From: Arthrobacter wenxiniae | GTDB lineage: Bacteria > Actinomycetota > Actinomycetes > Actinomycetales > Micrococcaceae | DNA length: 63,916 bases | Assembly (NCBI RefSeq): GCF_013376105.1 | Contig: NZ_JAAMFM010000027.1 | Coordinates: 1 to 63,916 of the forward strand | Direction: 5' to 3' | In this document: positions 1 to 7,851 of the stretch, in pieces | Layout: every line of letters starts with the position of its first letter | Numbering within the stretch: the first letter of the stretch is position 1 | Program-made: the position numbers and the translations under genes | The notes under the pieces: model-generated | The model's database searches: none | Told to the model about the DNA's origin: nothing | What the model saw: only the letters and a program-made list of their open reading frames with translations

Positions 1-10
1 TGGTTTGTGG

Positions 11-47
11 CCGCGCGGGGGGCCCCGGGGTGGGGCCCGCCGCGCGG
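11..47 (-). terminator. possible hairpin terminator downstream of the binding-protein gene
   Basis: An 8-base arm CCGCGCGG (11-18) recurs at 40-47. The arm is self-complementary, so the two copies can pair around a GC-rich core with further G/C complementarity. It sits just past the stop codon of the minus-strand binding-protein gene. No clear U-tract follows, so it is only a candidate. Confidence 0.35.
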
Positions 48-54
48 TGCGGTG

Positions 55-1221
55 CTAGCTCAGTGCATCCTTCAGGACGAACTTGCCGCCCTGGATGACC
101 AGGATCTGGAAGCCGCCGCTGCTCAGCGTGTGCTCCGGGGTGAACTTCAGCGGTCCGGAGAAGATCTGGAAGCCGTTGATGCCCTCCAATGCCTTGATGA
201 CGGCGGCGCCGTCGGTCCCCTTGGCCTGGGTGACGGCCTCGGCCGCCACGCGGACGGCATCGTAGGACTGCGTCGAATAGGGTCCGGGGGCCGCGCCGAA
301 CTTCTTGGTGTAGTCGGCAATCCAGGTCCCGGCGCCCTTGATGGTGTCGGGGGTCTGGGTCATCGTGGCGAACACGCCCTCGGCATTGGCGGCACCGGCA
401 ATCTTCACCAGGGACGGGTCGACGCTGCCGTCGGCCACCATGATCTTGCCCTTGAAGCCGGCGGACTTGAGCTGGTTGATGATCAGCCCGCCCTCCTGGT
501 AGTAGCCGGTCCAGTAGAGCATGTCCGGGTTGGCGCCCATGATGTCGTGCACGGCCGAGGAGTAGTCGCTCTCCCCCGCCGTCACGGAGGTGGCCAGGGC
601 AACCTTCAAGGTGCCGTTCGCCTGCAGGTCCTTCTTGGTCTCGGTGGCGATGTCCTTCGAGTAGCTGGTGTTGTCGTCTACCAGGGCCACACTCTTCACG
701 CCGTCCTTGACCATGAACTTCACCGCAGCGGCGGCCTGCTGCGTGCCGGTGCCGTTGATCATGAACACATTGGGCAGCTTCTGGTTGACCAGGTCCTGCG
801 AGTTGGCCGCCGGGATGATCATGGGGATGTTGGCCTTGGCAAAGATGGGCAGCGTGGGCAGCGTGGCGCCGGAGCAGTATCCTCCGACGGAGATGACGGC
901 TCCGTTGGAGACGGCCTTGTTGGCGGCGGCGGCCGCCTGGGTGGGATCGCAGGCGCCGTCTTCCAGGTCCAGGGAGAGCTGGCGGCCCAGGACCCCTCCC
1001 TTGGCGTTGATCTCATCGACGGCCATCTGCATGCCGTTCTTCATGTAGACGCCGGTGGGCGCACTGGAACCGGACATGGGGATGACGGCGGCGAGCTTGA
1101 TGGGGCCCGCGTCAGCGGTTTTGGCGGCCCCGCCGCCGAGGATTCCGCCGCATCCGGTGGTGGCCAGCAATGCTGCGGCCACTGCGCCGACGGCCAGAGC
1201 CTTGGGAAGTCGAAGTTTCAT
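55..1221 (-). CDS. branched-chain amino acid ABC transporter substrate-binding lipoprotein
   Basis: This is a type-1 periplasmic binding protein (LivJ/LivK-like, Peripla_BP_6 fold) of 388 aa. It should capture a branched-chain amino acid or related substrate at the outer face of the membrane and pass it to an ABC permease. The N-terminus has a lipoprotein signal (basic MKLRLPK, hydrophobic stretch, then TTGC), so Cys about 24 would be lipidated. The mature part opens with the family-typical segment IKLAAVIPMSGSSAPTG and continues with AVDEINAKGGVLGRQL. The start at 1221 is preferred because AAAGGAG lies 9 bases upstream; ATG at 1230 abuts that Shine-Dalgarno and is too close. The permease and ATPase genes are not in the window and may lie beyond the left edge. 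The exact ligand cannot be read from sequence. Confidence 0.9.
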   Translation of the reverse strand: MKLRLPKALAVGAVAAALLATTGCGGILGGGAAKTADAGPIKLAAVIPMSGSSAPTGVYMKNGMQMAVDEINAKGGVLGRQLSLDLEDGACDPTQAAAAANKAVSNGAVISVGGYCSGATLPTLPIFAKANIPMIIPAANSQDLVNQKLPNVFMINGTGTQQAAAAVKFMVKDGVKSVALVDDNTSYSKDIATETKKDLQANGTLKVALATSVTAGESDYSSAVHDIMGANPDMLYWTGYYQEGGLIINQLKSAGFKGKIMVADGSVDPSLVKIAGAANAEGVFATMTQTPDTIKGAGTWIADYTKKFGAAPGPYSTQSYDAVRVAAEAVTQAKGTDGAAVIKALEGINGFQIFSGPLKFTPEHTLSSGGFQILVIQGGKFVLKDALS

Positions 1222-1550
1222 TGCCTGCATCTCCTTTGACGTGACAATATGCCGTCGGCGGTCCACATGCGGGCACCCGGACACGGCGGAATTGTTAGAT
1301 AAATCACACTGCGCAAGTGAGTAAAATATGACATGTCACGGAGGGGCTGTCAACAGTTTCGTCGGCGTCCGGCGCAATCGAGACCCGAGCGAAACATTCC
1401 CCGCGGCCGTCGCAGGCCCGCGGGCGGGAGCAGGAACAGGCAGCCACTTTCGCGCACCAGCGGCGGACGGGAATCAAGGCCCGGTGCCCACTCCGCCACC
1501 GGGCCTGTCTGCTTCCAAGGCCTAAAGTGGGCGGCATGACCGGGGAAATG
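1222..1550. other. non-coding upstream region of the binding-protein gene
   Basis: No gene is supported here. About 1285-1340 is unusually AT-rich for this window and includes the 10-base perfect palindrome TGACATGTCA at 1329-1338. It probably holds the promoter and an operator for the minus-strand binding-protein gene. No confident -10/-35 pair could be assigned. Confidence 0.4.
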
Positions 1551-1652
1551 ATGGATGCGGCGTACATCAGTCACACCGGCGGCGCCGGCGTGATTGAGTT
1601 TGGCGCGCTGTCGCTGCCGGGGGTGGCCGGCGGCACCGCGCTGGTGCGGTGG
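1551..1652 (+). pseudogene. 5' remnant of a zinc-type alcohol dehydrogenase / quinone oxidoreductase gene
   Basis: A GGGGA Shine-Dalgarno-like run precedes an ATG that opens MDAAYISHTGGAGVIEFGAL followed by SLPGVAGGTALVRW. This closely resembles the first ~35 residues of MDR-family quinone oxidoreductases, which typically run M-AA-TETGGPEVI-DLPVP-PGPG-VLVRV. The similarity stops at about 1652. The expected next segment (A-.-NP-D-.-R-G) is absent in all three plus frames, and the LysR-domain gene starts its 3' end at 1757. I read it as a truncated relic with start site and RBS intact. The family assignment is by eye only. Confidence 0.5.
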
Positions 1653-1756
1653 TCATCACCTCCTCAAGCCGGGACGGCCCGGGGAAAGCTGGTCCTGCTC
1701 CCCTGGCGCCCCGTTCGTCGCAGGATGTCAGCGCCGCTTTGCGCCACCCACGCGTC

Positions 1757-2584
1757 TCAGCGCCGTCCGCGCTTTTGCGCCCGGGCCTTCCCGCCGGGCC
1801 GGCCGCCGCCGCGGAGGTTCGGGCCGCCGCCCTTGCCGCCGCCCTTGCCGCCGCCCTTGCCAGCGCCCTTGCCGGCCGTCGCATTGCCCGTGCCGCGCGA
1901 AGCCTTGGCACCCTTCTTCGGCGCCTCCGCCTGCTTGGCCAGCACGGACGGCTGGCGCGAGCTGTTGGCGCTGCGGCCGCGCACCACGCCGATGAATTCC
2001 TCCAGGACGGCGTCGAAGCCGTCCGGCAGCGGCGAATCGGAGTGCAGCCAGGCGAGGCCGATTCCCGATTCCGGGACACCTGTCACCACGCGGGCACGCA
2101 ATGCCTTGCGGCTGAAGTGGCGGGCCACGGACATCGGCAGGATCAGGATGCCCAGTCCGGCTTCGACCAGGTCCAGGGCTTCCTCCACGGAGGCCAGGGG
2201 CGGCAGCGGCTTGCGGGTTCCCGCCTGGATTTCCGTGGAAATGTCACGCCAGGCCGGGAAGTCGTCGGGGTCGGCCAGCAGGTACTCGTCGGCCAGTTCC
2301 TCGACGGCAATTTCCTCAAACGCCGCAATCGGGTGGTCCTTGGGCGCCACCACCACGGACAGCTCCGTATAAAGGGGAATGACGTTCAGCCCGGACATGT
2401 CCACCGGCAGCCGCACGAACGCCATGTCCGCGTTCCCGGCCCGCACGGCGTCGAGCTGGGTGGATTCAAGCACCGGCTGGGATGTCAGCGCCACGTCCGG
2501 CATGCGTTCCTTCCAGCGGTGGATCCATTTTCCGGGCGTCACGCCAGGGACAAAGGTCACGGTTAGTTCGCGGGGTTCTGGCAC
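1757..2584 (-). CDS. LysR substrate-binding domain protein without a DNA-binding domain, basic Gly-rich tail
   Basis: This 275-aa protein consists of a LysR-type effector-binding domain only (residues ~7-205). It starts directly with LTVTFVPGVTPGKWIHRWKE, where a LysR regulator would be leaving its helix-turn-helix and linker; no HTH precedes it. Typical effector-domain stretches are visible (DMAFVRLP, LSVVVAPKDHPIA, LVEAGLGILILP). The last ~60 residues are Lys/Gly/Arg-rich with repeats of GKGGG, perhaps binding nucleic acid. It is divergent from the DUF5997 gene across a 55-bp gap, a pairing I recall from related Micrococcaceae. The function is unknown; it may sense a small ligand or be a domesticated regulator. 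The start has no competing upstream ATG. Confidence 0.75.
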   Translation of the reverse strand: MPEPRELTVTFVPGVTPGKWIHRWKERMPDVALTSQPVLESTQLDAVRAGNADMAFVRLPVDMSGLNVIPLYTELSVVVAPKDHPIAAFEEIAVEELADEYLLADPDDFPAWRDISTEIQAGTRKPLPPLASVEEALDLVEAGLGILILPMSVARHFSRKALRARVVTGVPESGIGLAWLHSDSPLPDGFDAVLEEFIGVVRGRSANSSRQPSVLAKQAEAPKKGAKASRGTGNATAGKGAGKGGGKGGGKGGGPNLRGGGRPGGKARAQKRGRR

Positions 2585-2639
2585 CTGTTTACCCTAACGC
2601 ACTGCGTTGTCGGGCGGCAGTGGCCGGTACCCTTGAACC

Positions 2640-3029
2640 ATGAGCATTGAACCGTCGCCCCAGGCCATGAAGTCCGCCACCGCGGCCAGGAAGCTGGGCA
2701 TCCACCTGCCGGCCGCCCCTGCCGAGTTCCAGGAGAACGCAATCAGCCGGGAGGAATTCAAGGTTTTGCAGGAGAATCCGCCGGCCTGGCTGGAGGAACT
2801 GCGCCGCAACGGCCCGCACCCGCGCCAGGTGGTGGCCCAGAAGCTGAACATCTCCGTCGGCGGCCTCAACCGTTCCGACATCACCGAGCCGCTGACGACG
2901 GCGGAGATCACCGCGCTGCTGCAGGCTCCCCCCGCGTGGCTCGTGGAGGAACGCGCCGTTTTCGCAAAGGCCCGCGCCGAGGCCAAGCTGGCCAAGGAGC
3001 GCGAGGCGGCCCGCCGCCCGAAGGGCTGA
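2640..3029 (+). CDS. DUF5997 family protein
   Basis: This is a 129-aa soluble, charged protein. Two short similar blocks are visible, EFKVLQENPPAWLEELRRNGPH (residues ~40-61) and EITALLQAPPAWLVEERAVF (~90-110). Each pairs a short helix with PPAWL-E, suggesting an internal duplication. A central segment, RQVVAQKLNISVGGLNRSDI, could be a small HTH-like element. It matches the actinobacterial DUF5997 family as I remember it, often adjacent to a LysR substrate-binding domain gene as here. No biochemical role is known. It is transcribed divergently from its neighbour and ends ahead of a strong bidirectional hairpin. Confidence 0.75.
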   Translation: MSIEPSPQAMKSATAARKLGIHLPAAPAEFQENAISREEFKVLQENPPAWLEELRRNGPHPRQVVAQKLNISVGGLNRSDITEPLTTAEITALLQAPPAWLVEERAVFAKARAEAKLAKEREAARRPKG

Positions 3030-3052
3030 GTGCACCCGCCGGTGCCAAAAGG

Positions 3053-3110
3053 GACGGCGCCTGCGGAATGGGACGGCCGTGGAGCACCGTCCCTTTCCGC
3101 AAGCGCCGTC
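3053..3110. terminator. bidirectional hairpin terminator
   Basis: A long inverted repeat: GACGGCGC (3053-3060) pairs with GCGCCGTC (3103-3110), then TGCGGAA with TTCCGCA, then GGGACGG with CCGTCCC around a ~10-base loop. It lies between the convergent DUF5997 gene (+) and permease gene (-) and can serve both. Confidence 0.8.
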
Positions 3111-3132
3111 ACTTGTCAGGGAGGCCAGGGAT

Positions 3133-4665
3133 TTACGGGTTGTAGACCTGGCTGGTGCGGCTGAGCACCTCGCCCCTGAAGAACTCCGGGTGCCGCTTGT
3201 ACATGAAGAACATCAGCACGACCCCCAGCAGGATCACGCCGCAGCCGAGGATGAACACCAGGCCCAGCCCGCCAATGTTGGAGCCCGATCCGTAGGACGG
3301 GTCCATGGAGTCGTAGGCGGTCTTGAAGAACATGACCAGCAGGATCACCCCGCCCAGCAGCGGCGCCAGGAACTTGCACAGGAAGTTCCGCACCCCGTGG
3401 AAGGCTTCGGCGCGGAAGTACCAGACGCAGGCCAGCGCCGTAATGCCGTAGTAGAAGCAGATCATCATGCCCAGGGCGGTGATGGTGTCCCAGAGGGCGT
3501 TCTCGGACAGCGACCGGGTGATGACGTAGAAACCCGCGGCGGCGACGGCTGCCGCGACGGTGGCGTAGCCCGGTGACTTGTGGGCGGGGCTGATCCGCCC
3601 AAAGCTCTTGGGCAGCGCCCGGTAATGGCCCATGGACAGCAGCGTCCTGGCCGGGGAGACGAAGGTGGACTGCAGCGACGCGGCCGAGGAGCTGAGGATG
3701 GCCAGCGACATCAGGATCGCAAACGGACCCATGACCGGTCCCGCCAGCACGGCGAAGATGCTGCCCTGGTTGGCCGGGTTTCCGGCGCCCAGGCCGGTGG
3801 TGCCAATGCCCGCAAAGGACAGGGTGGCCAGGGAAACCACCATGTAGATCACCATGATGACCACCACGGTGACGGTGGCGGCGCGGCCCGGGGTCTTTTC
3901 CGGGTTCTTCGTCTCCTCGTTCATGGTCAAGGTGACGTCCCACCCCCAGAAGATGAAGATGGACAGCGAGACGCCGGCCGCGAACGCGGAGAACGAACCC
4001 ACGGCAAAGGGGTTGAACCAGTCGGCGGAGATGGCCGTCGCGTCAAAGGCGGTTCCGTTGGCGACATGGGCGAAGGCCGCGATGGCAAACCAGCCCAGCA
4101 CGAGCAGCTGGAACGCGACCAGGATGTACTGGAACGCCTTGGTGGTTTCCATGCCCCGGTAGGAAATCCAGCAGGCCCCGGCAATGAACACCAGCGTGGT
4201 GGCGATGTTCAGGGGCAGCACGCGGGTCAGGTCCGCCAGCGACGGGTTGGCGAAGATCTGCGCGAGCATCAGGAAAAAGAAGTCCACCGCCACGGCCGCC
4301 AGGTTGGACAGCACAATGATGGTGGCGGCAATCAGGCCCCAGCCGCCCATCCAGCCCAGCCACGGGCCGAAGGCGCGCGTGGCCCACGTGAAGGAGGTGC
4401 CGGCGTCGGGCATGGCATTGTTCAGTTCGCGGTAGCCCAGGGCCACCAGCAGCATGGGGATGAAGCCGACCAGGAAGATGGCCGGCAGGTGCACGCCCAC
4501 CTCGGACACCGTGGGCCCCAGCGCCGCGGTCAGCGTGTAGGCCGGGGCGATGCAGGAGATGCCGATCACGACGGCGCCAATCAGGCCCACCGAGCCGGCC
4601 TTCAGGCCCTTCTCGCTCAGCCCGCGGTCGCTGGTGGCAACGGGGGCAATTTTGGGAATGGTCAT
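3133..4665 (-). CDS. APC superfamily amino acid/polyamine permease
   Basis: This 510-aa integral membrane protein has about 12 hydrophobic segments and the APC N-terminal signature (GLKAGSVGLIGAVVIGISCIAPAYTLTAALGP with the unwound-helix region of TM1). It should import an amino acid or amine. The flanking flavin amine oxidase upstream in the same direction makes an amine such as putrescine the most likely substrate; this is inference from context. Its start ATG overlaps the stop of a 38-aa upstream ORF (ATGA), and its own Shine-Dalgarno is weak (GACGGGA), so translation is probably coupled. The C-terminus (YKRHPEFFRGEVLSR) is cytoplasmic and charged. Confidence 0.85.
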   Translation of the reverse strand: MTIPKIAPVATSDRGLSEKGLKAGSVGLIGAVVIGISCIAPAYTLTAALGPTVSEVGVHLPAIFLVGFIPMLLVALGYRELNNAMPDAGTSFTWATRAFGPWLGWMGGWGLIAATIIVLSNLAAVAVDFFFLMLAQIFANPSLADLTRVLPLNIATTLVFIAGACWISYRGMETTKAFQYILVAFQLLVLGWFAIAAFAHVANGTAFDATAISADWFNPFAVGSFSAFAAGVSLSIFIFWGWDVTLTMNEETKNPEKTPGRAATVTVVVIMVIYMVVSLATLSFAGIGTTGLGAGNPANQGSIFAVLAGPVMGPFAILMSLAILSSSAASLQSTFVSPARTLLSMGHYRALPKSFGRISPAHKSPGYATVAAAVAAAGFYVITRSLSENALWDTITALGMMICFYYGITALACVWYFRAEAFHGVRNFLCKFLAPLLGGVILLVMFFKTAYDSMDPSYGSGSNIGGLGLVFILGCGVILLGVVLMFFMYKRHPEFFRGEVLSRTSQVYNP

Positions 4666-4778
4666 GATCCCGTCCCGTCGGAACTGGTTTCGCGGTGGCG
4701 CGCCACGGGCGCGGCCAGTGCGCGAAGGGTGCGGCCGGCTGCGGCGCCGGGAACGGCCGTATTTCTGTGGGTGAGCAT
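4662..4778 (-). CDS. small ORF (38 aa) coupled to the permease gene
   Basis: The sequence MLTHRNTAVPGAAAGRTLRA (first 20 residues) is followed by 18 more, Ala/Arg-rich, with no membrane segment. It is supported by an excellent Shine-Dalgarno (GAGGAGG, in rc 4779-4793) at correct spacing and by its stop codon overlapping the permease start as ATGA. It lies in the 187-bp gap between the amine oxidase and permease genes. I do not recognise the sequence. It may be a translated leader that sets permease translation, or a true small protein. It has no runs of one codon that would suggest classical attenuation. Confidence 0.5.
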   Translation of the reverse strand: MLTHRNTAVPGAAAGRTLRALAAPVARHRETSSDGTGS

Positions 4779-4852
4779 CAGGTCCTCCTCAGGACGTCTT
4801 TGTCGCTGTGTTGCATGGCATGCGGGCCGGGACCCGGCGGCGGAGCCGGCGG

Positions 4853-6250
4853 TCAAGCCCCGGCGGTGGAGCCCGGGGCCAGCTCCGCGATGAGCTTCCT
4901 GGCGGTGAACTGGCCCATGCGGACGGCGCCGTCCACATGCTGGTAGCCCTCGGCGGCGAGGTCGGAGCAGGACCAGTGGATGGGGCCCACGGGCGTGAGC
5001 TGGTCCGGGCCATAGCGGTGCAGGCCGCCGAGGTCGTAGCTGGCCGCGTAGGCGCCGCGGGTCCACTCCTCGGTGCCCCAGTCGGATTCGTAGTACACCA
5101 CGGGCTCCGCCGCGGCGTCGCCGAGGAACTCGGCCAGGGACGCCGTGACTTCCTTCCGGCGCTGTTCCGGCGACAGGGTGAAGGCGTAGTCGGCCTTTTC
5201 GTCGGAGATGAACCCCACCAGGGTGCCGCGGGCGTCGCCGTGGTTGGTGTTGTCGTACACCTCCTGGACCAGCGAGGAGGCGGAAAAGCCGGTGCCGGAA
5301 AGCCCGTCCGCACGCCAGAAGGGCGTCTCGTAGACGGCGTGGACCTTGATGACGAAGCCCAGGGACTGGTGCTGGTGCATCTGGTGCTGGCGGCGGGGCA
5401 GCGGAGGCTCGAAGGAGACCCGGCTGTACAGGTTCGGCGGGACGGCCATGACCACGCGCCTGGCTGTGACCGTCGCGTTGTCGCTGACCACGGTGGCGAG
5501 CCAGCCGCCGTCGGCCTCTTCCCAGCGGACGGTGCGGGCCGGGGAGTTGAGGATGACGTTGCGCCCCAGCTTCTCCGCGATGGCGAGGGACACGCCCTGC
5601 ATGCCGCCCACCACGCGCTTGTCGAGGATGAAGTTGTCGTCCACCAGGTTCGTGAAGGAGCCTGCCGAGGCGGCCATGAACACGGCCTGCAGCGCCGAAA
5701 AGGCGTGGGCGGGCTTGGTCAGCATGCCGCCGGCGATGAACAGGCCAATGTTGTTGCAGGCCTCCTCGTTGCCGGACTGGCTGCGCAGCCAGTGGTGGAA
5801 GGAGATGGTGTCCAGCTCGCGGGCCCGGGCGTGGTCCCACGGCCTTTCCGGGTCCATGGCGGCGGCGAGCCCGTCAAGGGTGTCGATGAGCTTGTTCATC
5901 TCGGCCTCGGTCTCCGCGTCCACCGGGAACATTTCGCCGGTGTAGCGGGTGCGGGTGCCGTCGGGGGCAATGTAGACGCTGTCGCCGTCGCGGTAGCGGG
6001 AATAGGTGTCCAGGCCCAGCTCCTCCAGCAGGCCGATCAGGGCTGTCTGGTCCGGGGAGACCCACTGGCCGCCAATTTCCAGCCAGGCGCCGTCGACCGT
6101 GTTGGACCAGGTGCGCCCGCCCACGCGGTCGCGCGCCTCGAGCACGGCCACGGACAGGCCCGCCTTGCCAAGTTCGTGTGCCGCGGTCAGCCCGGACGGG
6201 CCGGCGCCAATGATGACGACGTCGCGCTCAATGTTAGGTGTGTTGCCCAT
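4853..6250 (-). CDS. flavin-dependent monoamine oxidase, putrescine oxidase-like
   Basis: This 465-aa FAD enzyme oxidatively deaminates a primary amine, giving an aldehyde, ammonia and H2O2. An N-terminal dinucleotide-binding motif (VVIIGAGPSGLTAAHELGKA, residues ~10-29) is followed by the E-R-GGR motif (LEARDRVGGRTWS). The C-terminal FAD-contact region is also present (DGAVRMGQFTARKLIAEL). The length matches actinobacterial putrescine oxidases (~470-480 aa). The start at 6250 has AGGAGA 8 bases upstream; longer in-frame extensions lack support. It is the first gene of a minus-strand unit with the small ORF and APC permease, and divergent from a TetR regulator across a palindromic operator, which suggests induction by the amine. 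The exact substrate is inferred. Confidence 0.85.
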   Translation of the reverse strand: MGNTPNIERDVVIIGAGPSGLTAAHELGKAGLSVAVLEARDRVGGRTWSNTVDGAWLEIGGQWVSPDQTALIGLLEELGLDTYSRYRDGDSVYIAPDGTRTRYTGEMFPVDAETEAEMNKLIDTLDGLAAAMDPERPWDHARARELDTISFHHWLRSQSGNEEACNNIGLFIAGGMLTKPAHAFSALQAVFMAASAGSFTNLVDDNFILDKRVVGGMQGVSLAIAEKLGRNVILNSPARTVRWEEADGGWLATVVSDNATVTARRVVMAVPPNLYSRVSFEPPLPRRQHQMHQHQSLGFVIKVHAVYETPFWRADGLSGTGFSASSLVQEVYDNTNHGDARGTLVGFISDEKADYAFTLSPEQRRKEVTASLAEFLGDAAAEPVVYYESDWGTEEWTRGAYAASYDLGGLHRYGPDQLTPVGPIHWSCSDLAAEGYQHVDGAVRMGQFTARKLIAELAPGSTAGA

Positions 6251-6290
6251 GGTTCCCTCTCCTGTGAACCGGCACGTGGGCCGCCTCACT

Positions 6291-6309
6291 AAATGAATAA
6301 CGTTCATTT
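6291..6309. promoter_or_regulatory. palindromic operator in the amine oxidase/TetR divergent promoter
   Basis: A perfect 7-bp inverted repeat AAATGAA-N5-TTCATTT lies 41 bp before the oxidase start and 14 bp before the annotated TetR start. On the minus strand TTACAG-N18-TATTCA could be a -35/-10 pair overlapping the palindrome. This is a likely TetR binding site controlling both directions; the site is seen, the binding is inferred. Confidence 0.65.
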
Positions 6310-6322
6310 CCATTAGACTGTA

Positions 6323-7150
6323 ATGGACGTCACCCGGAAAGGTAAAGGGGCGGCGCAAAATAAGTTGCGCCGGCCGGCGCAAGGGCAGCGACGGGGGCAT
6401 CCTTTGACAGGCAGTGCAGGTCCAGGCAGGGCAGGTCCAGGCAGGGCGGCGGGATCGGGCAATACGCCCCTGAAGGCGTCCCCGGCAGGCAATTCCGGCG
6501 CCGGCCCGGTGCGACGCCGGGCGGGGCGCCCCTCGCAGGCCCTCCTGGGCCAGGGGCAAATCACCCGGGCGGCGCTGAAGCTGGTGGCGCGCGACGGCTA
6601 CAAGGCGCTGACCATGTCGGGGTTGGCCAAGTCGCTGAACGTGGCGCCGTCGGCCCTGTACAACCACGTGGCCTCCAAGCAGGACGTGCTGCTGCTGGTG
6701 GAGGACGCCCTCATGGGACGCGTGGACGTGTCCGCCTTCGCCCGGATGCCGTGGGCGGAGGCCGTGCGGCTCTGGGCCCACTCGTACCGGGACGTTTTTT
6801 CAGCGCACCTGCCCTTGATTCCCGTCATCGCGCTGCTGCCCGTGACGAACGCGCCCCAGACCATCAAGATGTACGAGGCGGTGACCGACGGCTTCCTGCG
6901 GGCAGGCTGGCCGCAGGAACGGATTGTCGACGCGATTGTGGCCCTGGAGTCCTTCATCTTCGGCTCCGCGTACGACGCCAACGCTCCTGCGGACATCTTT
7001 GCCACGGGCGAACTGGCGGAGGAGGCACCCCACTTCAGCGCCGCCGTCTCGCTCCGGCGCAATCCTGCGGGGCACAACGACGCCGACGCCGCCTTCGCCC
7101 TGGGCCTGGACGCCCTGGTGGCCGGGCTGGCCGCGACGCTGGCCGGCTGA
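6323..7150 (+). CDS. TetR/AcrR family transcriptional regulator
   Basis: A DNA-binding TetR domain lies at residues ~72-120. The HTH is LTMSGLAKSLNVAPSALYNHV, typical of the family (recognition helix ending ALYNHVASKQ). It is followed by an all-helical ligand domain of the TetR_C type. At up to 275 aa it is longer than usual because of a ~70-residue low-complexity N-terminus (GRAGPGRA repeats, RR-rich). No Shine-Dalgarno precedes ATG 6323. A GTG at 6509 just before RRRAGRPSQ would give a conventional 213-aa protein, so the start is uncertain. Being divergent from the amine oxidase, it is the probable repressor of that unit. Confidence 0.8.
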   Translation: MDVTRKGKGAAQNKLRRPAQGQRRGHPLTGSAGPGRAGPGRAAGSGNTPLKASPAGNSGAGPVRRRAGRPSQALLGQGQITRAALKLVARDGYKALTMSGLAKSLNVAPSALYNHVASKQDVLLLVEDALMGRVDVSAFARMPWAEAVRLWAHSYRDVFSAHLPLIPVIALLPVTNAPQTIKMYEAVTDGFLRAGWPQERIVDAIVALESFIFGSAYDANAPADIFATGELAEEAPHFSAAVSLRRNPAGHNDADAAFALGLDALVAGLAATLAG

Positions 7151-7265
7151 GAAGCCGCTGATGCCGGCTGAGGACGTGCCCTCTCGTCCCGACTAGCCAC
7201 GCCGTCGGCGAATCCCTAGGCTGAAGCTGCAGGCCTTGACCGGCCCGACCAATAAGGAGCAGACC

Positions 7266-7676
7266 ATGGGTTTCAGCATCAGCAACGCCGCACTTCGCCT
7301 GGTGTCCGGTGCGTTCATCCTCAATTCCGGCGTAGGCAAGCTCGGCCTGACGCCGGAGCACGCCGCCGGGCTGCAGGCCTCGGCCGCGCGCGTCATCCCG
7401 CAGGCCGCAACGCTGAAGCCGGAGCAGTTCGGCCGCTGCCTGAGCTATGCGGAGATCGGGATCGGCTCGGCGCTCCTGCTCCCGTTCGTCCCCACCCGCC
7501 TCGCCGGACTGGCGCTCGGCGCCTTTTCCGGCGGCCTCTTCGCCAACTACCTCAAGTCCCCCGGCATGACGGAGCCCGACGGCATCCGCCCCACGCCCGC
7601 CGGCACCATCCTGGCCAAGGACATCTGGCTCGTGGGGATCGCCGCGGCCTTGATCTTCCACCGCAAGCGGCGCTAG
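7266..7676 (+). CDS. small DoxX-like membrane protein
   Basis: This 136-aa protein has three to four hydrophobic helices (ALRLVSGAFILNSGVGKL, AEIGIGSALLLPF, LAGLALGAFSGGLFANYL, DIWLVGIAAALIF) and a basic tail HRKRR. The first helix resembles the RL..G..FL..G..KL pattern of DoxX/DoxD-type proteins. The start at 7266 follows AAGGAG at proper spacing; an upstream in-frame start at 7236 has no such site. It stands alone between the TetR gene and the Stealth gene, same strand, with gaps over 100 bp. The function is unknown. Confidence 0.65.
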   Translation: MGFSISNAALRLVSGAFILNSGVGKLGLTPEHAAGLQASAARVIPQAATLKPEQFGRCLSYAEIGIGSALLLPFVPTRLAGLALGAFSGGLFANYLKSPGMTEPDGIRPTPAGTILAKDIWLVGIAAALIFHRKRR

Positions 7677-7851
7677 TCGATGCGTGGGCGGGCCGCCGCG
7701 GTAGACTCGCGGAAGGCACGTCCGGCGCCTCCGCCGGCACCATTGTCACCAGGAGCGCACGCTGTCCACCCCACCTTCCCCACCCGCTCGGCACCGGCGG
7801 CCCGGCCAGCCCACGCCCGCGGCGGCCAGGCAGCTGGCCAGGGACGGCGTC

